A DNA stretch of 9,985 nucleotides from Pleurocapsa sp. MO_226.B13 (GTDB lineage: Bacteria > Cyanobacteriota > Cyanobacteriia > Cyanobacteriales > Xenococcaceae): assembly GCA_030064795.1 (NCBI GenBank), contig JASJEI010000501.1, forward strand, positions 1 through 9,985. The letters are read 5' to 3'. This document shows positions 1 through 6,281 of the stretch, in pieces; positions within the stretch are counted from its first letter, which is position 1, and every line of letters begins with the position of its first letter. Under the pieces are notes generated by a model. The model did no database searches. It was given only the letters and a program-made list of their open reading frames with translations, and was not told the origin of the DNA. Made by a program: the position numbers and the translations under genes.

Positions 1-156
1 TATTCAAATGGATAAGTTTTAGCCAGAGGTTATTGCCCGCCGACCGCCCCAATTGTGAGGGGTAAGCGTGTCAAAGTCCCCAAATTCCTAGGGGCGGTCG
101 GCGAAGGCTGACCAACTTTGACCAGGTTTTCTCTCGGGGGTTAGTTTTTTTGAATA
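1..156. repeat. Long-loop inverted repeat, possible mobile-element remnant
   Basis: A perfect 13-bp inverted repeat pairs CGCCGACCGCCCC at 38-50 with its complement at 91-103, across a 40-nt loop. A second pair, GTCAAAGT (70-77) and ACTTTGAC (115-122), overlaps it, so alternative folds are possible. An 8-bp pair, TATTCAAA (1-8) and TTTGAATA (149-156), brackets the whole segment. The arms are clearly more GC-rich than the surrounding DNA. Nested inverted repeats of this kind suit the end of an insertion sequence or a MITE-like element, but no intact transposase is visible and the left side is cut by the window edge. The inverted repeats are seen directly; the mobile-element reading is inference. 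Confidence 0.4.
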
Positions 157-283
157 CGTGCGTGACCGCATCACTGGAACTGAAAATATTGAGTCCCTGG
201 CGACGATGATTCGGAACAATACCGCTCTTAATCTCCTAGGTTGGTCGTGGCATATGGAGTAACTGCCTACCCCAGATTATTGA

Positions 284-394
284 GCCGATACAGTAGAAGT
301 AGCTACCAGCTTTGTCTTTTTAGCTTCTGATGACTCTTCCTACTTTGCAGGACAGGTATTACATCCCAATGGCGGTGCGGTAGTCGGCGCGTAG
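284..394 (+). pseudogene. C-terminal remnant of an SDR-family oxidoreductase
   Basis: The frame 284-391 ending in TAG (392-394) reads ADTVEVATSFVFLASDD, then SSYFAGQVLHPNGGAVVGA. This is the recognisable tail of short-chain dehydrogenases/reductases: the FLASDxSSY segment and the GQVLHxNGG segment that follow the cofactor-binding and YxxxK catalytic parts. An in-frame TGA lies just before it (281-283), and neither the GxxxGxG dinucleotide motif nor YxxxK is found upstream in the window. The stretch IIEPIQ in another frame at 276-293 may be a frameshifted continuation of the same protein. The piece is therefore a 3' fragment of a broken gene. A terminator directly downstream fits a former gene end. 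Confidence 0.65.
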
Positions 395-401
395 ATATTT
401 T

Positions 402-430
402 GGGCGTAGTTTACCGCTGCGCCCCTTTTT
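402..430 (+). terminator. Intrinsic terminator after the SDR remnant
   Basis: GGGCGTAG (402-409) pairs with CTGCGCCC (417-424), with one G-T pair and a 7-nt loop, followed by C and five T (426-430). It starts 7 nt after the SDR-remnant stop and ends 20 nt before the next start codon, so it probably marks the old gene's end and insulates the DoxX-like gene. Confidence 0.6.
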
Positions 431-450
431 GAGAGTGAGGTTTTTAAAAT

Positions 451-888
451 ATGAAGCTAATTAAACAATTATTCCAGGATTTAATTTTAGAAAAAAAGCA
501 AATTTTCCGAGGCATATTAGCATTTTGTATGGTGGTGGCGGGAGGATCGCATTTTGTCTTTCCCGAACCGTATATTAAAATCGTTCCTAGTCTATTACCT
601 TATCCTGCTGCACTTGTTTATGTTAGTGGCTTTTTTGAAATTATTGGGGGAATTGGTTTATTAATTCCTGCGGTAAGTCAAGCTGCTGCATGGGGTTTTG
701 TATTACTATTTATTGCCGTTTATCCAGCTAATATTAATATGGCAGTTAACAATATTCATATTGATAATATACCTGATGGTAATTGGTTTCAAGCTATCAG
801 ATTACCGTTTCAATTTGTTTTGATTGCTTGGGCTTGGTGGTTGACTCGTCCCGACAATCAAAGCGGTCGCTTGGCGACTTTCGATTAG
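451..888 (+). CDS. DoxX-like integral membrane protein
   Basis: A 145-residue, strongly hydrophobic protein with about four membrane segments (roughly residues 17-37, 52-73, 78-97 and 114-132) and short loops. The pattern fits the DoxX/DoxD-like family of small inner-membrane proteins: a Gly-rich first helix ending in GGSHFVFPEPY, the IVPSLLPYP loop, an SGFFEIIGGIGLL second helix, and the family-typical YPANINMAV at the end of the third. Members are linked to quinone or thiol redox roles in some organisms, but most, including this one, have no defined substrate. A purine-rich GAGAGTGAGG ends 10 nt before the ATG. No partner gene is adjacent: an eroded SDR lies upstream and 298 bp separate it from the transketolase-like gene. 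The family is fairly sure; the function is unknown. Confidence 0.8.
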   Translation: MKLIKQLFQDLILEKKQIFRGILAFCMVVAGGSHFVFPEPYIKIVPSLLPYPAALVYVSGFFEIIGGIGLLIPAVSQAAAWGFVLLFIAVYPANINMAVNNIHIDNIPDGNWFQAIRLPFQFVLIAWAWWLTRPDNQSGRLATFD

Positions 889-1186
889 TTATTTTTAGTT
901 TGAAAAACTTTCGCGCCCGCTTAGGACATTCTTACTCGAATCAAGCGATCGCCTAGTCGACTTTTCCCTGCCATAACAAGGTTTCTCCCTACCTGTCAAA
1001 TTTTTTCTTTAATATGCTACTTACTAATCTAGTCCAATAATTTCCCCTATTTACCATAAACCGATAAACTTGAATTAAATTTATCGCTCTTTATGAGTAT
1101 TAGATTTCAAGAGATAGAAATTTACATCTTCTCTGATGTAGCAATTTTTTAGCAAACCATTTTACTCAAGCACCACAAGATCGATC
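889..1186. other. Spacer before the transketolase-like gene
   Basis: 298 bp, AT-rich, with no coding potential. It contains one HIP1 palindrome (945-952). A weak promoter-like pair, TTGAAT (1070-1075) and TATGAG (1092-1097) with a 16-nt gap, could drive the downstream gene from a leader of about 80 nt. It matches consensus at only four of six positions in each box. I see no convincing terminator for the DoxX-like gene and no riboswitch. Confidence 0.3.
945..952. repeat. HIP1 palindrome GCGATCGC (one of nine copies)
   Basis: The octamer GCGATCGC, highly over-represented in many cyanobacterial genomes, occurs here and at 2030, 2193, 3388, 4578, 5652, 7625, 8358 and 8953. Seven of the nine copies lie inside genes. 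The density is the main evidence that this DNA is cyanobacterial. HIP1 is associated with DNA methylation and possibly replication or repair; its exact role is unsettled. Confidence 0.95.
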
Positions 1187-3097
1187 ATGACAGCAACCAC
1201 CACTCGTTTTCCCATCGATTTAGACGCATACAAACCTTTAGCTTTAGACCCAAGTAATTCTACCCTAACAGACGAACAAAGGGAAACCTTAAAAGCCAAT
1301 ATTCAACTTTGTCGTGAGGCGATCGTTTTCTTTACAGCTACAGGTGCAGCCAGAGGTGTCGGAGGACATACTGGAGGCCCTTTTGATACTGTACCCGAAG
1401 TCATGATTCTCGATGCCTTTTTTAGAGGCGCGCCCGATAAATTTGTACCAGTCTTTTTTGATGAGGCGGGACATCGCGTTGCCACGCAGTATCTAATGGC
1501 AGCATTAAATGGCGATCTACCCAAAGAAGATTTACTCAACTATCGTGCAGCAAATTCCAAATTACCAGGACACCCCGAACTCGGACTGACTCCTGGAGTT
1601 AAATTTAGTTCTGGTCGTTTGGGACATATGTGGTCATATATTAATGGTGTGGCACTGGCAAATCCCGATAAGGTAATAGTTTGTTTGGGTTCTGATGGTT
1701 CGCAACAAGAAGGTAATGATGCCGAGGCTGCACGTTTTGCAGTCGCCCAAAATCTGAATGTAAAACTATTTATCGATGATAACGATGTCACGATCGCGGG
1801 ACATCCTTCTGACTATCTTCCTGGTTACGACGTGGCTAAAACTTTGACTGGTCACGGTTTGGAGGTTAACACGGGAGACGGAGAAGACCTCGATTCTCTC
1901 TACAGCCGTATGTGTGCTGCGGTAATGGGTGATGGCCCAGTGGCGTTAATTAACAAACGTCCCATGTCTCCTGGCATTGAGGGAATTGAAGGTTCTACTC
2001 ACGGACATGATGTCATTCCTGTAGATAAAGCGATCGCCTATTTAGAAAAACACGGACAAGGTGCAGCAGCCGACTTTCTCAAAAATATCAAAAAACCCAG
2101 CAATGATTATAAATTCTTGGGCGTTACTGAGAAGGTTGGTTCTAACCGTAATGTTTTTGGCGAGGCTGTCGTATCTATCCTCGGTGAAATGAGCGATCGC
2201 GAACGTAAAGAAAAAGTCGTCTTTATTGACAGTGACTTAGAAGGTTCTTGCGGTTTCAAAAAAATCCACGATGCCTATCCAGAAGTCTTTATTCCTTCTG
2301 GCATTATGGAACGGAGTAATTTTTCGGCTGCTGCTGGCTTTGGTATGGAACCAGGAAAACAGGGTGTCTTTGCTACCTTTAGTGCTTTTCTAGAGATGTG
2401 TATTTCTGAAATCACCATGGCACGTCTCAACAATTCTAATGTTTTGTGCCACTTCTCTCATGCTGGTATCGATGATATGGCAGATAATACCTGTCACTTC
2501 GGTTTAAACAATATGTTTGCCGATAATGGACTGGAGGACGGCTATGAAACGCGACTCTATTTCCCTGCTGATGCCAACCAAATGACTGCCTGCGTCAAAA
2601 AAGTATTCCACGATCCTGGAATGCGTTTTATCTTCTCCACTCGTTCCAAAGTTCCGATGATTTTGGATGAGTCTGGTAACGAACTCTTTGCTGGTGATTA
2701 TAATTTTACCCCTGGCAAAGACGAAGTAATTCGCGAGGGAGATGCTGGTTATATTGTCAGCTTTGGGGATGCTTTATATCGTGCCTTAGATGCAGTAGAA
2801 CGCCTCAAACAAGAAGGAATTAATATCGGTCTAATTAACAAACCTACTCTCAATCTCGTAGATGAAGAGATGATCGCTAAAATCGGCAAAGCACCATTGG
2901 TCATGGTAGTCGAATCCTTTAACCGTCGCACTGGTTTGGGTAGTCGTTTTGGTTCTTGGTTGTTAGAACGGGGTTTAACTCCCAAATATGCTTATTTAGG
3001 TGTCCATGAAGAAGGTTGTGGCGGACTTTGGGAACAGTTCCCCTACCAAGGTTTAGATCCCGAAGGCATCATCAGCCATATTAAAGGATTGATGTAA
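1187..3097 (+). CDS. Divergent transketolase-family enzyme (ThDP-dependent)
   Basis: A 636-residue protein with the three-part transketolase layout. The ThDP/Mg site is in the N-terminal half: GSDGSQQEG (168-176) leading to DDND (197-200), a variant of the usual GDG...NN motif. LPGHPELGLTPG (126-137) and SSGRLGHMW (141-149) match the substrate and cofactor loops. The pyrimidine-binding domain (about 320-490) carries ERSN with Glu375, the likely cofactor-activating glutamate; the C-terminal domain starts near 510. The canonical N-terminal SGHPG loop is replaced by GVGGHTGGP (57-65), and the usual DGPTHQ loop reads DNTCHFG (433-439). It is therefore a paralogue rather than the standard Calvin-cycle Tkt. 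The canonical reaction moves a two-carbon ketol unit between sugar phosphates; the true substrate here is unknown. No clear ribosome-binding site precedes the ATG. It appears monocistronic. Confidence 0.88.
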   Translation: MTATTTRFPIDLDAYKPLALDPSNSTLTDEQRETLKANIQLCREAIVFFTATGAARGVGGHTGGPFDTVPEVMILDAFFRGAPDKFVPVFFDEAGHRVATQYLMAALNGDLPKEDLLNYRAANSKLPGHPELGLTPGVKFSSGRLGHMWSYINGVALANPDKVIVCLGSDGSQQEGNDAEAARFAVAQNLNVKLFIDDNDVTIAGHPSDYLPGYDVAKTLTGHGLEVNTGDGEDLDSLYSRMCAAVMGDGPVALINKRPMSPGIEGIEGSTHGHDVIPVDKAIAYLEKHGQGAAADFLKNIKKPSNDYKFLGVTEKVGSNRNVFGEAVVSILGEMSDRERKEKVVFIDSDLEGSCGFKKIHDAYPEVFIPSGIMERSNFSAAAGFGMEPGKQGVFATFSAFLEMCISEITMARLNNSNVLCHFSHAGIDDMADNTCHFGLNNMFADNGLEDGYETRLYFPADANQMTACVKKVFHDPGMRFIFSTRSKVPMILDESGNELFAGDYNFTPGKDEVIREGDAGYIVSFGDALYRALDAVERLKQEGINIGLINKPTLNLVDEEMIAKIGKAPLVMVVESFNRRTGLGSRFGSWLLERGLTPKYAYLGVHEEGCGGLWEQFPYQGLDPEGIISHIKGLM

Positions 3098-3129
3098 TCA
3101 AGCTATTAGCTGTTAGCTACAAATTATCG

Positions 3130-3155
3130 GGTGAGGCTGAACCTCACCTTTTTTT
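3130..3155 (+). terminator. Intrinsic terminator of the transketolase-like gene
   Basis: A perfect 7-bp stem, GGTGAGG (3130-3136) with CCTCACC (3142-3148), closes a CTGAA loop and is followed by seven T (3149-3155). It begins 32 nt after the stop codon. The minus-strand gene converges here with its stop at 3169, but on that strand the hairpin is not followed by a T-run, so it would end that transcript less well. Confidence 0.9.
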
Positions 3156-3168
3156 ATCCTTATCTGAA

Positions 3169-3558
3169 TTAAATATCTACTTTGTAATCAAGCTTGAGTT
3201 CATCTCCTGGGACACCACGTACACCCCAATTAGACCTTGGTGTTTCCATAATCGTTATTTCTAGATCTTGAGCAGTAATATCCGTGGTTTCTGCGATCTT
3301 TTGGTATAGAAGATGAATGAGATTTTTCTTGGCTTCAGTCGAACGTCCCTCAAACATATTAATTTCGATAATAGTGTAGTTGCTGGTGCGATCGCTGGGA
3401 AAAATAAAGTTAGCTGGGTCTAAAATAATAAATCTTTGGAATCTTTTTGCTTCTGGCGTGCCAATAGCTTCGGTCAAGGCAGCTTGAGTAGCATAAGATA
3501 GAGCAAAACGCTTGGGTACCAGATTTTCCTCTAAACCATATATTTTGACTTGCATCAT
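3169..3558 (-). CDS. Tautomerase-superfamily protein without the N-terminal proline
   Basis: A 129-residue protein. Family features include an N-terminal beta strand VKIYGL, EINMFEGRSTEAKKNLI (65-81, the strand-helix signature shared with 4-oxalocrotonate tautomerase, MIF and malonate semialdehyde decarboxylase relatives), and ETPRSNWGVRGVPGDEL (105-121) near the C-terminus. In the superfamily the catalytic base is the proline exposed after Met removal. Here the start reads MMQV, so Gln or Met occupies that position whichever Met is used. The protein may have another activity or a non-catalytic role. The start is ATG at 3558 or the adjacent ATG at 3555; GCGAGAAAA upstream is a modest ribosome-binding site. 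It lies 142 bp downstream of the four-CBS gene on the same strand, with a palindrome between, so co-transcription is uncertain. Confidence 0.78.
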   Translation of the reverse strand: MMQVKIYGLEENLVPKRFALSYATQAALTEAIGTPEAKRFQRFIILDPANFIFPSDRTSNYTIIEINMFEGRSTEAKKNLIHLLYQKIAETTDITAQDLEITIMETPRSNWGVRGVPGDELKLDYKVDI

Positions 3559-3644
3559 TATTGATTTTCTCGCTTACAGATAAGTATCGCCGTCTTGCAC
3601 CCAAAATATCACAGCCAATCGAATTTGTAAGGATCTCAATTCTC

Positions 3645-3699
3645 CTTTTGACTTTTCTAGAGACTTAGTATGCTACGTCTCTAGGTGACTTTTGACTTT
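3645..3699. repeat. 28-bp palindrome flanked by 11-bp direct repeats
   Basis: CTAGAGAC (3657-3664) pairs with GTCTCTAG (3677-3684). After one mismatch, three more pairs (3666-3668 with 3673-3675) leave a 4-nt loop. The direct repeat CTTTTGACTTT stands on each side, at 3645-3655 and 3689-3699, and the right copy nearly abuts the stop codon of the four-CBS gene (3701-3703). On the minus strand the hairpin is followed by A-rich rather than T-rich sequence, so it is not a classic terminator. It could be a small repeat element, an operator for the tautomerase gene or an mRNA-stabilising hairpin. Confidence 0.6.
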
Positions 3700-3700
3700 C

Positions 3701-4681
3701 TTACCTGGCTTTTATTTGTCGAACCAAGGCTAGAAGTTCTGCTTTCTCTCGTTCTAACTGCTGTACGGTACTTTGCAAAGTTTCGATTACACCATACATT
3801 TCCATCGGATCGAAAATACGCAGAATACTGGTTTGAGTTATGATTCCCAGTCCTCGACCCCAATTCCACGAGACAACTAATCTCCGCACTCTAAGACGCT
3901 GCATTTCTTGGTGTGCCATTAATAAAGAATCTTCTGGACTAAGAAGAAACAAAGGCGTACTCATTACCTGTTGTGCCTCTAATTTATCCAGTCTGGCTTG
4001 CAAAAACTTGAACTGTAAAATGTCTCTTTCAGTGATAATTCCTACTGGAATGAGAATATTTTCTTCTTCATCTGCTTCTGTAATCACGACACAACTAACC
4101 CGATGTTCTGTCATCAATTGTGCAATATTCAGTACCGTAGTATTTAAAGGTGCGTGAATAATGTTTTTACTCATCACATCTGCTACCCGTCTTAGCTTCA
4201 GCAAATTTGCTGGTCGCATTGCTTGGCGAATGGTTTGAGGAGAAATAACTCCAATTAATCTATCTGTCTCGTCAACAATCGGTAAATGACGAATGCGATA
4301 CCGTCGAAAGAGAAATATGACCGCAAAGATATCTTTAAAGTTGCTTTTTGCCAGAGTTACTACTGGCTGGGTCATTACCTCCGCGACTGTCACTTCTTCA
4401 AAGGCTAATCGCTCGGCTGTTAATTTTACAATGTCTCGCTCGGTTAAAATTCCCAAGATCTGGGAATCTTTCATTATTAAGGCACAATCGGAATGATTTT
4501 TGTGAGGTAGCCAAAATTCCGATTCTGTATTCTTTTCTGTTACCGCACAACTAATACCTCTAACCTGACCCATTAAAGCGATCGCTTCAAGCAAAGATGT
4601 TTCAGGCTCAATAATTAAAGGATGTCGATCTATTGCTGCTTCGATGTCTGGAGAAGCAAATGACTGGTCATGAGATTCCAT
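3701..4681 (-). CDS. Four-CBS-domain protein with C-terminal coiled coil, no output domain
   Basis: A 326-residue protein with four CBS domains forming two Bateman modules: roughly residues 14-92, 99-155, 166-225 and 235-292. Each has the typical ending strand and helix, for example ILGILTERDIVKL (75-87) and PVGIITERDIL (212-222), and the domain-start VMTQP, VMSKN and VMSTP motifs are clear. CBS pairs usually bind adenosine nucleotides or S-adenosylmethionine. CBS1 contains an insertion around residues 48-66. The protein ends in a Leu/Glu-rich coiled coil (about 296-324). In many cyanobacterial proteins such a coil leads into PAS, kinase or GGDEF domains; here a stop follows at once. It may act by binding a partner, or be the retained N-terminus of a truncated regulator. 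No transmembrane segment is evident, so it is probably cytosolic. No clear ribosome-binding site. Confidence 0.88.
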   Translation of the reverse strand: MESHDQSFASPDIEAAIDRHPLIIEPETSLLEAIALMGQVRGISCAVTEKNTESEFWLPHKNHSDCALIMKDSQILGILTERDIVKLTAERLAFEEVTVAEVMTQPVVTLAKSNFKDIFAVIFLFRRYRIRHLPIVDETDRLIGVISPQTIRQAMRPANLLKLRRVADVMSKNIIHAPLNTTVLNIAQLMTEHRVSCVVITEADEEENILIPVGIITERDILQFKFLQARLDKLEAQQVMSTPLFLLSPEDSLLMAHQEMQRLRVRRLVVSWNWGRGLGIITQTSILRIFDPMEMYGVIETLQSTVQQLEREKAELLALVRQIKAR

Positions 4682-4987
4682 AGCTAGATCTTTGAGGTTT
4701 ATTCCGAGTTTTTATACAGACTTTTGAGTAAATTAAAGTTTTGTTAAGCCAACACCAACTTCAAATTTGTCACTTTTTGATTGGAGAAAATTCTGCCAAC
4801 ACATTTATCTGTCTAGAGTTTACCTCGAAGGAAACTAAATTATCTGACTTTATTTACTGAGAAATGTTACGAGTTAGTACACTTTATTGCTTAAAAAACC
4901 TTTTTTTTAATTCATTTAAGGTTTATCATAAGAGAGATGTTACACGTCGAGGCTTCAAAAGCATTATATGTAAATGTTTAAATCTAT
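4682..4987. other. AT-rich spacer upstream of the four-CBS gene
   Basis: 306 bp with no credible gene. On the minus strand a TATAAA box (4716 down to 4711) could be a -10 element for the four-CBS gene, but I find no good -35. A weak hairpin lies at 4896-4924 (separate entry). ATTTAAGGTT occurs twice (near 4914 and 4984). Nothing else is recognised. Confidence 0.3.
4896..4927 (-). terminator. Weak hairpin downstream of the recombinase-domain gene
   Basis: AAACCTT (4896-4902) pairs with AAGGTTT (4918-4924) across 15 nt of AT-only-rich loop. Read on the minus strand it lies about 64 nt past the stop of the recombinase-domain gene and is followed by only a short T-run. Its low GC content makes it a weak terminator candidate. 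Confidence 0.25.
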
Positions 4988-5350
4988 TTAAGGTTCAAGA
5001 GACTGAGAAGATTTACGAACACCAGAAATTTGGTTGTTTCTACCATATAAGCGATCCAAAACTCGTTTGATGGAGATTCTGCGCCACTGTTGACCGCGTT
5101 TGGTTTGATAACCATTTCCATTTAGCCAGTCAGCAATCTGTTGGAGCGATTTACCAGACTTATGATGGCGACGGATCAGTTCGATAATCTCTTGTTCCTG
5201 AGAATCTACCACCAATTCTCCGTTGACAACCTTTTGACCGAATGCAGGAGAACCATAGCCAGCATAGCCACCTTGAGCAGCTTTAGCTTGTCTTCCTTGT
5301 TCTAATCTCTGCCAAATTTGATTGTGGTTTTCCAGGTTTTCCGCGTTCAT
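4988..5350 (-). CDS. Stand-alone serine-recombinase 'recombinase' domain protein
   Basis: A 120-residue protein. Residues about 24-103 match the 'recombinase' DNA-binding region that follows the catalytic domain in large serine recombinases: AAQGGYAGYGSPAFG (24-38), VVDSQEQEIIELI (47-59), SGKSLQQIADWLN (65-77), and GYQTKRGQQWRRISIKRVL (80-98), the last two forming a helix-turn-helix-like pair. The N-terminal resolvase domain with its nucleophilic serine is absent, and no missing part is coded upstream in the neighbourhood. The protein should bind DNA but cannot recombine it alone. A domesticated DNA-binding regulator is the simplest reading; a recent gene fragment is the alternative, although the intact frame and own start argue against it. 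It is divergent from the thioredoxin gene across 147 bp. No clear ribosome-binding site. Confidence 0.75.
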   Translation of the reverse strand: MNAENLENHNQIWQRLEQGRQAKAAQGGYAGYGSPAFGQKVVNGELVVDSQEQEIIELIRRHHKSGKSLQQIADWLNGNGYQTKRGQQWRRISIKRVLDRLYGRNNQISGVRKSSQSLEP

Positions 5351-5497
5351 AGCGATCGTGTCAATCAGAAATCTATATTCGTAAGTTTACCAATAAAAGT
5401 TTCATCTCCAAAAAATTAACGAGCAGAGCCAAAATCAGGGCGACAGTGCGACTTATAAACCAACTTTAGTTAACTATTAAACAAACAAACTAATCCT

Positions 5498-5833
5498 ATG
5501 ACTTCTGTTACCAAAGCAAATTTCGTTGATTCAGAGCAATTCAACCAGTTAATTGCAGATAACCAGCTTGTAGTTGTTGACTATACCGCAACTTGGTGTG
5601 GCCCTTGTAGAGTAGTTGCACCCACGATCGATCGCTTGGCTACAGAATACAGCGATCGCGCTATTGTCGTCAAAGTCGATATCGATAAAGCTCCTGAAGC
5701 AGCCAAAAAATATAGCATCAGAAGTATCCCTGCGGTTTTAGTCTTCAGAGATGGAGAAGTTGTCGAGAAACTGTTTGGCACTCAACCTTATGAAACCTAC
5801 AGCAACATCTTAGAAACTCAACTCAGACTTTAA
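5498..5833 (+). CDS. Thioredoxin
   Basis: A 111-residue single-domain thioredoxin, close to the usual length of about 105-110. The active site is WCGPC (33-37), the buried acid is Asp28 in VVVDYTATWCGPC, and the cis-proline is Pro78 in SIPAV. The C-terminal GTQPYETYSN region replaces the more common GA-rich loop. It reduces protein disulfides in the cytosol and is itself reduced by a thioredoxin reductase. The DYTATWCGPCR context resembles h-type thioredoxins as well as cyanobacterial forms, so I do not assign m, x or y type. It lies upstream of a zinc-ribbon gene and two CBS/CP12 genes. Thioredoxins are the known reductants of CP12 disulfides, so the placement may be functional. A possible terminator follows at 5849. 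Confidence 0.96.
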   Translation: MTSVTKANFVDSEQFNQLIADNQLVVVDYTATWCGPCRVVAPTIDRLATEYSDRAIVVKVDIDKAPEAAKKYSIRSIPAVLVFRDGEVVEKLFGTQPYETYSNILETQLRL

Positions 5834-5848
5834 AGCTTGTCAGCAGAT

Positions 5849-5893
5849 TAGAGACATTGGGTCAATTGTATTCATTGTCTCTATTTCTTCTTT
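5849..5893 (+). terminator. Candidate terminator after thioredoxin
   Basis: TAGAGACA (5849-5856) pairs perfectly with TGTCTCTA (5876-5883) across a 19-nt loop, followed by the pyrimidine tract TTTCTTCTTT. The stem is GC-poor and the loop long, so it may end transcription only partly. TATAAT at 5893-5898 overlaps its tail and could be a -10 box for the next gene, but no -35 is visible and the leader would be very short. Confidence 0.45.
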
Positions 5894-5911
5894 ATAATTT
5901 CACCCAAGAAT

Positions 5912-6211
5912 ATGGTTATGGATCGAACTTATTCCGTCCGATGCCCGAATTGTGGAGGGTTAGCGAGTCGCCATTATTTCACAAGTCAAGAAAAAAGATA
6001 TAGTACTTGTCAAGAAAATCAGGTGCTGCAAACAGAATGTCCCAGTTGTGACTACTTGATGATCGCTTGCTTTTTAAATGGCAATGTCATTGAAGCTCAT
6101 TCTTCTAGCACCTCAAATCTTGCCAGCAAGCAGCAGCTTAACAATTCTGACCCAGTTATTTCTACTTCAACCAGATCGATTTTACCTAGACCCACAAAAG
6201 TGTCAGCATAG
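5912..6211 (+). CDS. Small zinc-ribbon protein of cyanobacterial type
   Basis: A 99-residue protein with CPNC (11-14) and CPSC (43-46), the two CxxC knuckles of a zinc ribbon, plus Cys33 and Cys53. Conserved-looking context includes VRCPNCGG, ASRHY, TECPSCDYLM and GNVIEA. Residues from about 64 to 99 are Ser/Thr/Asn-rich and probably disordered. I recall small cyanobacterial proteins of this shape being labelled as PriA helicase in databases; this one has no helicase motifs, so such a label would be wrong. The function is unknown; RNA, DNA or protein binding are all possible. ATG at 5918 (residue 3) is an alternative start, and neither has a strong ribosome-binding site. The gene lies between thioredoxin and the CBS-CP12 gene (70-bp gap), so it may be co-transcribed with the latter. 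Confidence 0.75.
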   Translation: MVMDRTYSVRCPNCGGLASRHYFTSQEKRYSTCQENQVLQTECPSCDYLMIACFLNGNVIEAHSSSTSNLASKQQLNNSDPVISTSTRSILPRPTKVSA

Positions 6212-6266
6212 ATATCAAGCTGGTAATTTAAATTTTCTGCTTGTCAACTAATTTTTATTGAGTTTT

Positions 6267-6271
6267 AGGAG
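6267..6271 (+). promoter_or_regulatory. Ribosome-binding site deciding the CBS-CP12 start
   Basis: AGGAG lies 10 nt before the ATG at 6282. An in-frame TTG at 6258 would add eight residues, but it lies upstream of this site and would put it inside the coding region, so ATG 6282 is preferred. The paralogue at 6940 aligns from the same residue, supporting the choice. Confidence 0.75.
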
Positions 6272-6281
6272 ATCGAAAATA

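Noticed and set aside
123..262. Open stretch in one frame reading YVRDRITGTENIES and then ALNLL, resembling the end of an ISAs1-type transposase
   Set aside because: The resemblance is limited to a short ALNLL-type ending, there is no start codon and no catalytic motif. It is too weak to annotate as a transposase remnant.
1289..1791. Minus-strand open frames inside the transketolase-like gene
   Set aside because: They are antisense to a long gene with clear family motifs and encode no recognisable domains.
3840..4554. Plus-strand open frames opposite the four-CBS gene
   Set aside because: They lie antisense to four intact CBS domains, and their Ser/Arg/Leu-rich translations carry no motif.
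4864..5070. 68-codon plus-strand open frame
   Set aside because: It overlaps the end of the recombinase-domain gene on the other strand, has low-complexity AT-rich codons, no ribosome-binding site and no recognisable domain.
6258..6281. Upstream TTG start for the CBS-CP12 gene
   Set aside because: AGGAG at 6267-6271 sits correctly for ATG 6282 and would fall inside the coding region of the longer form; the tandem paralogue also begins at the equivalent of ATG 6282.
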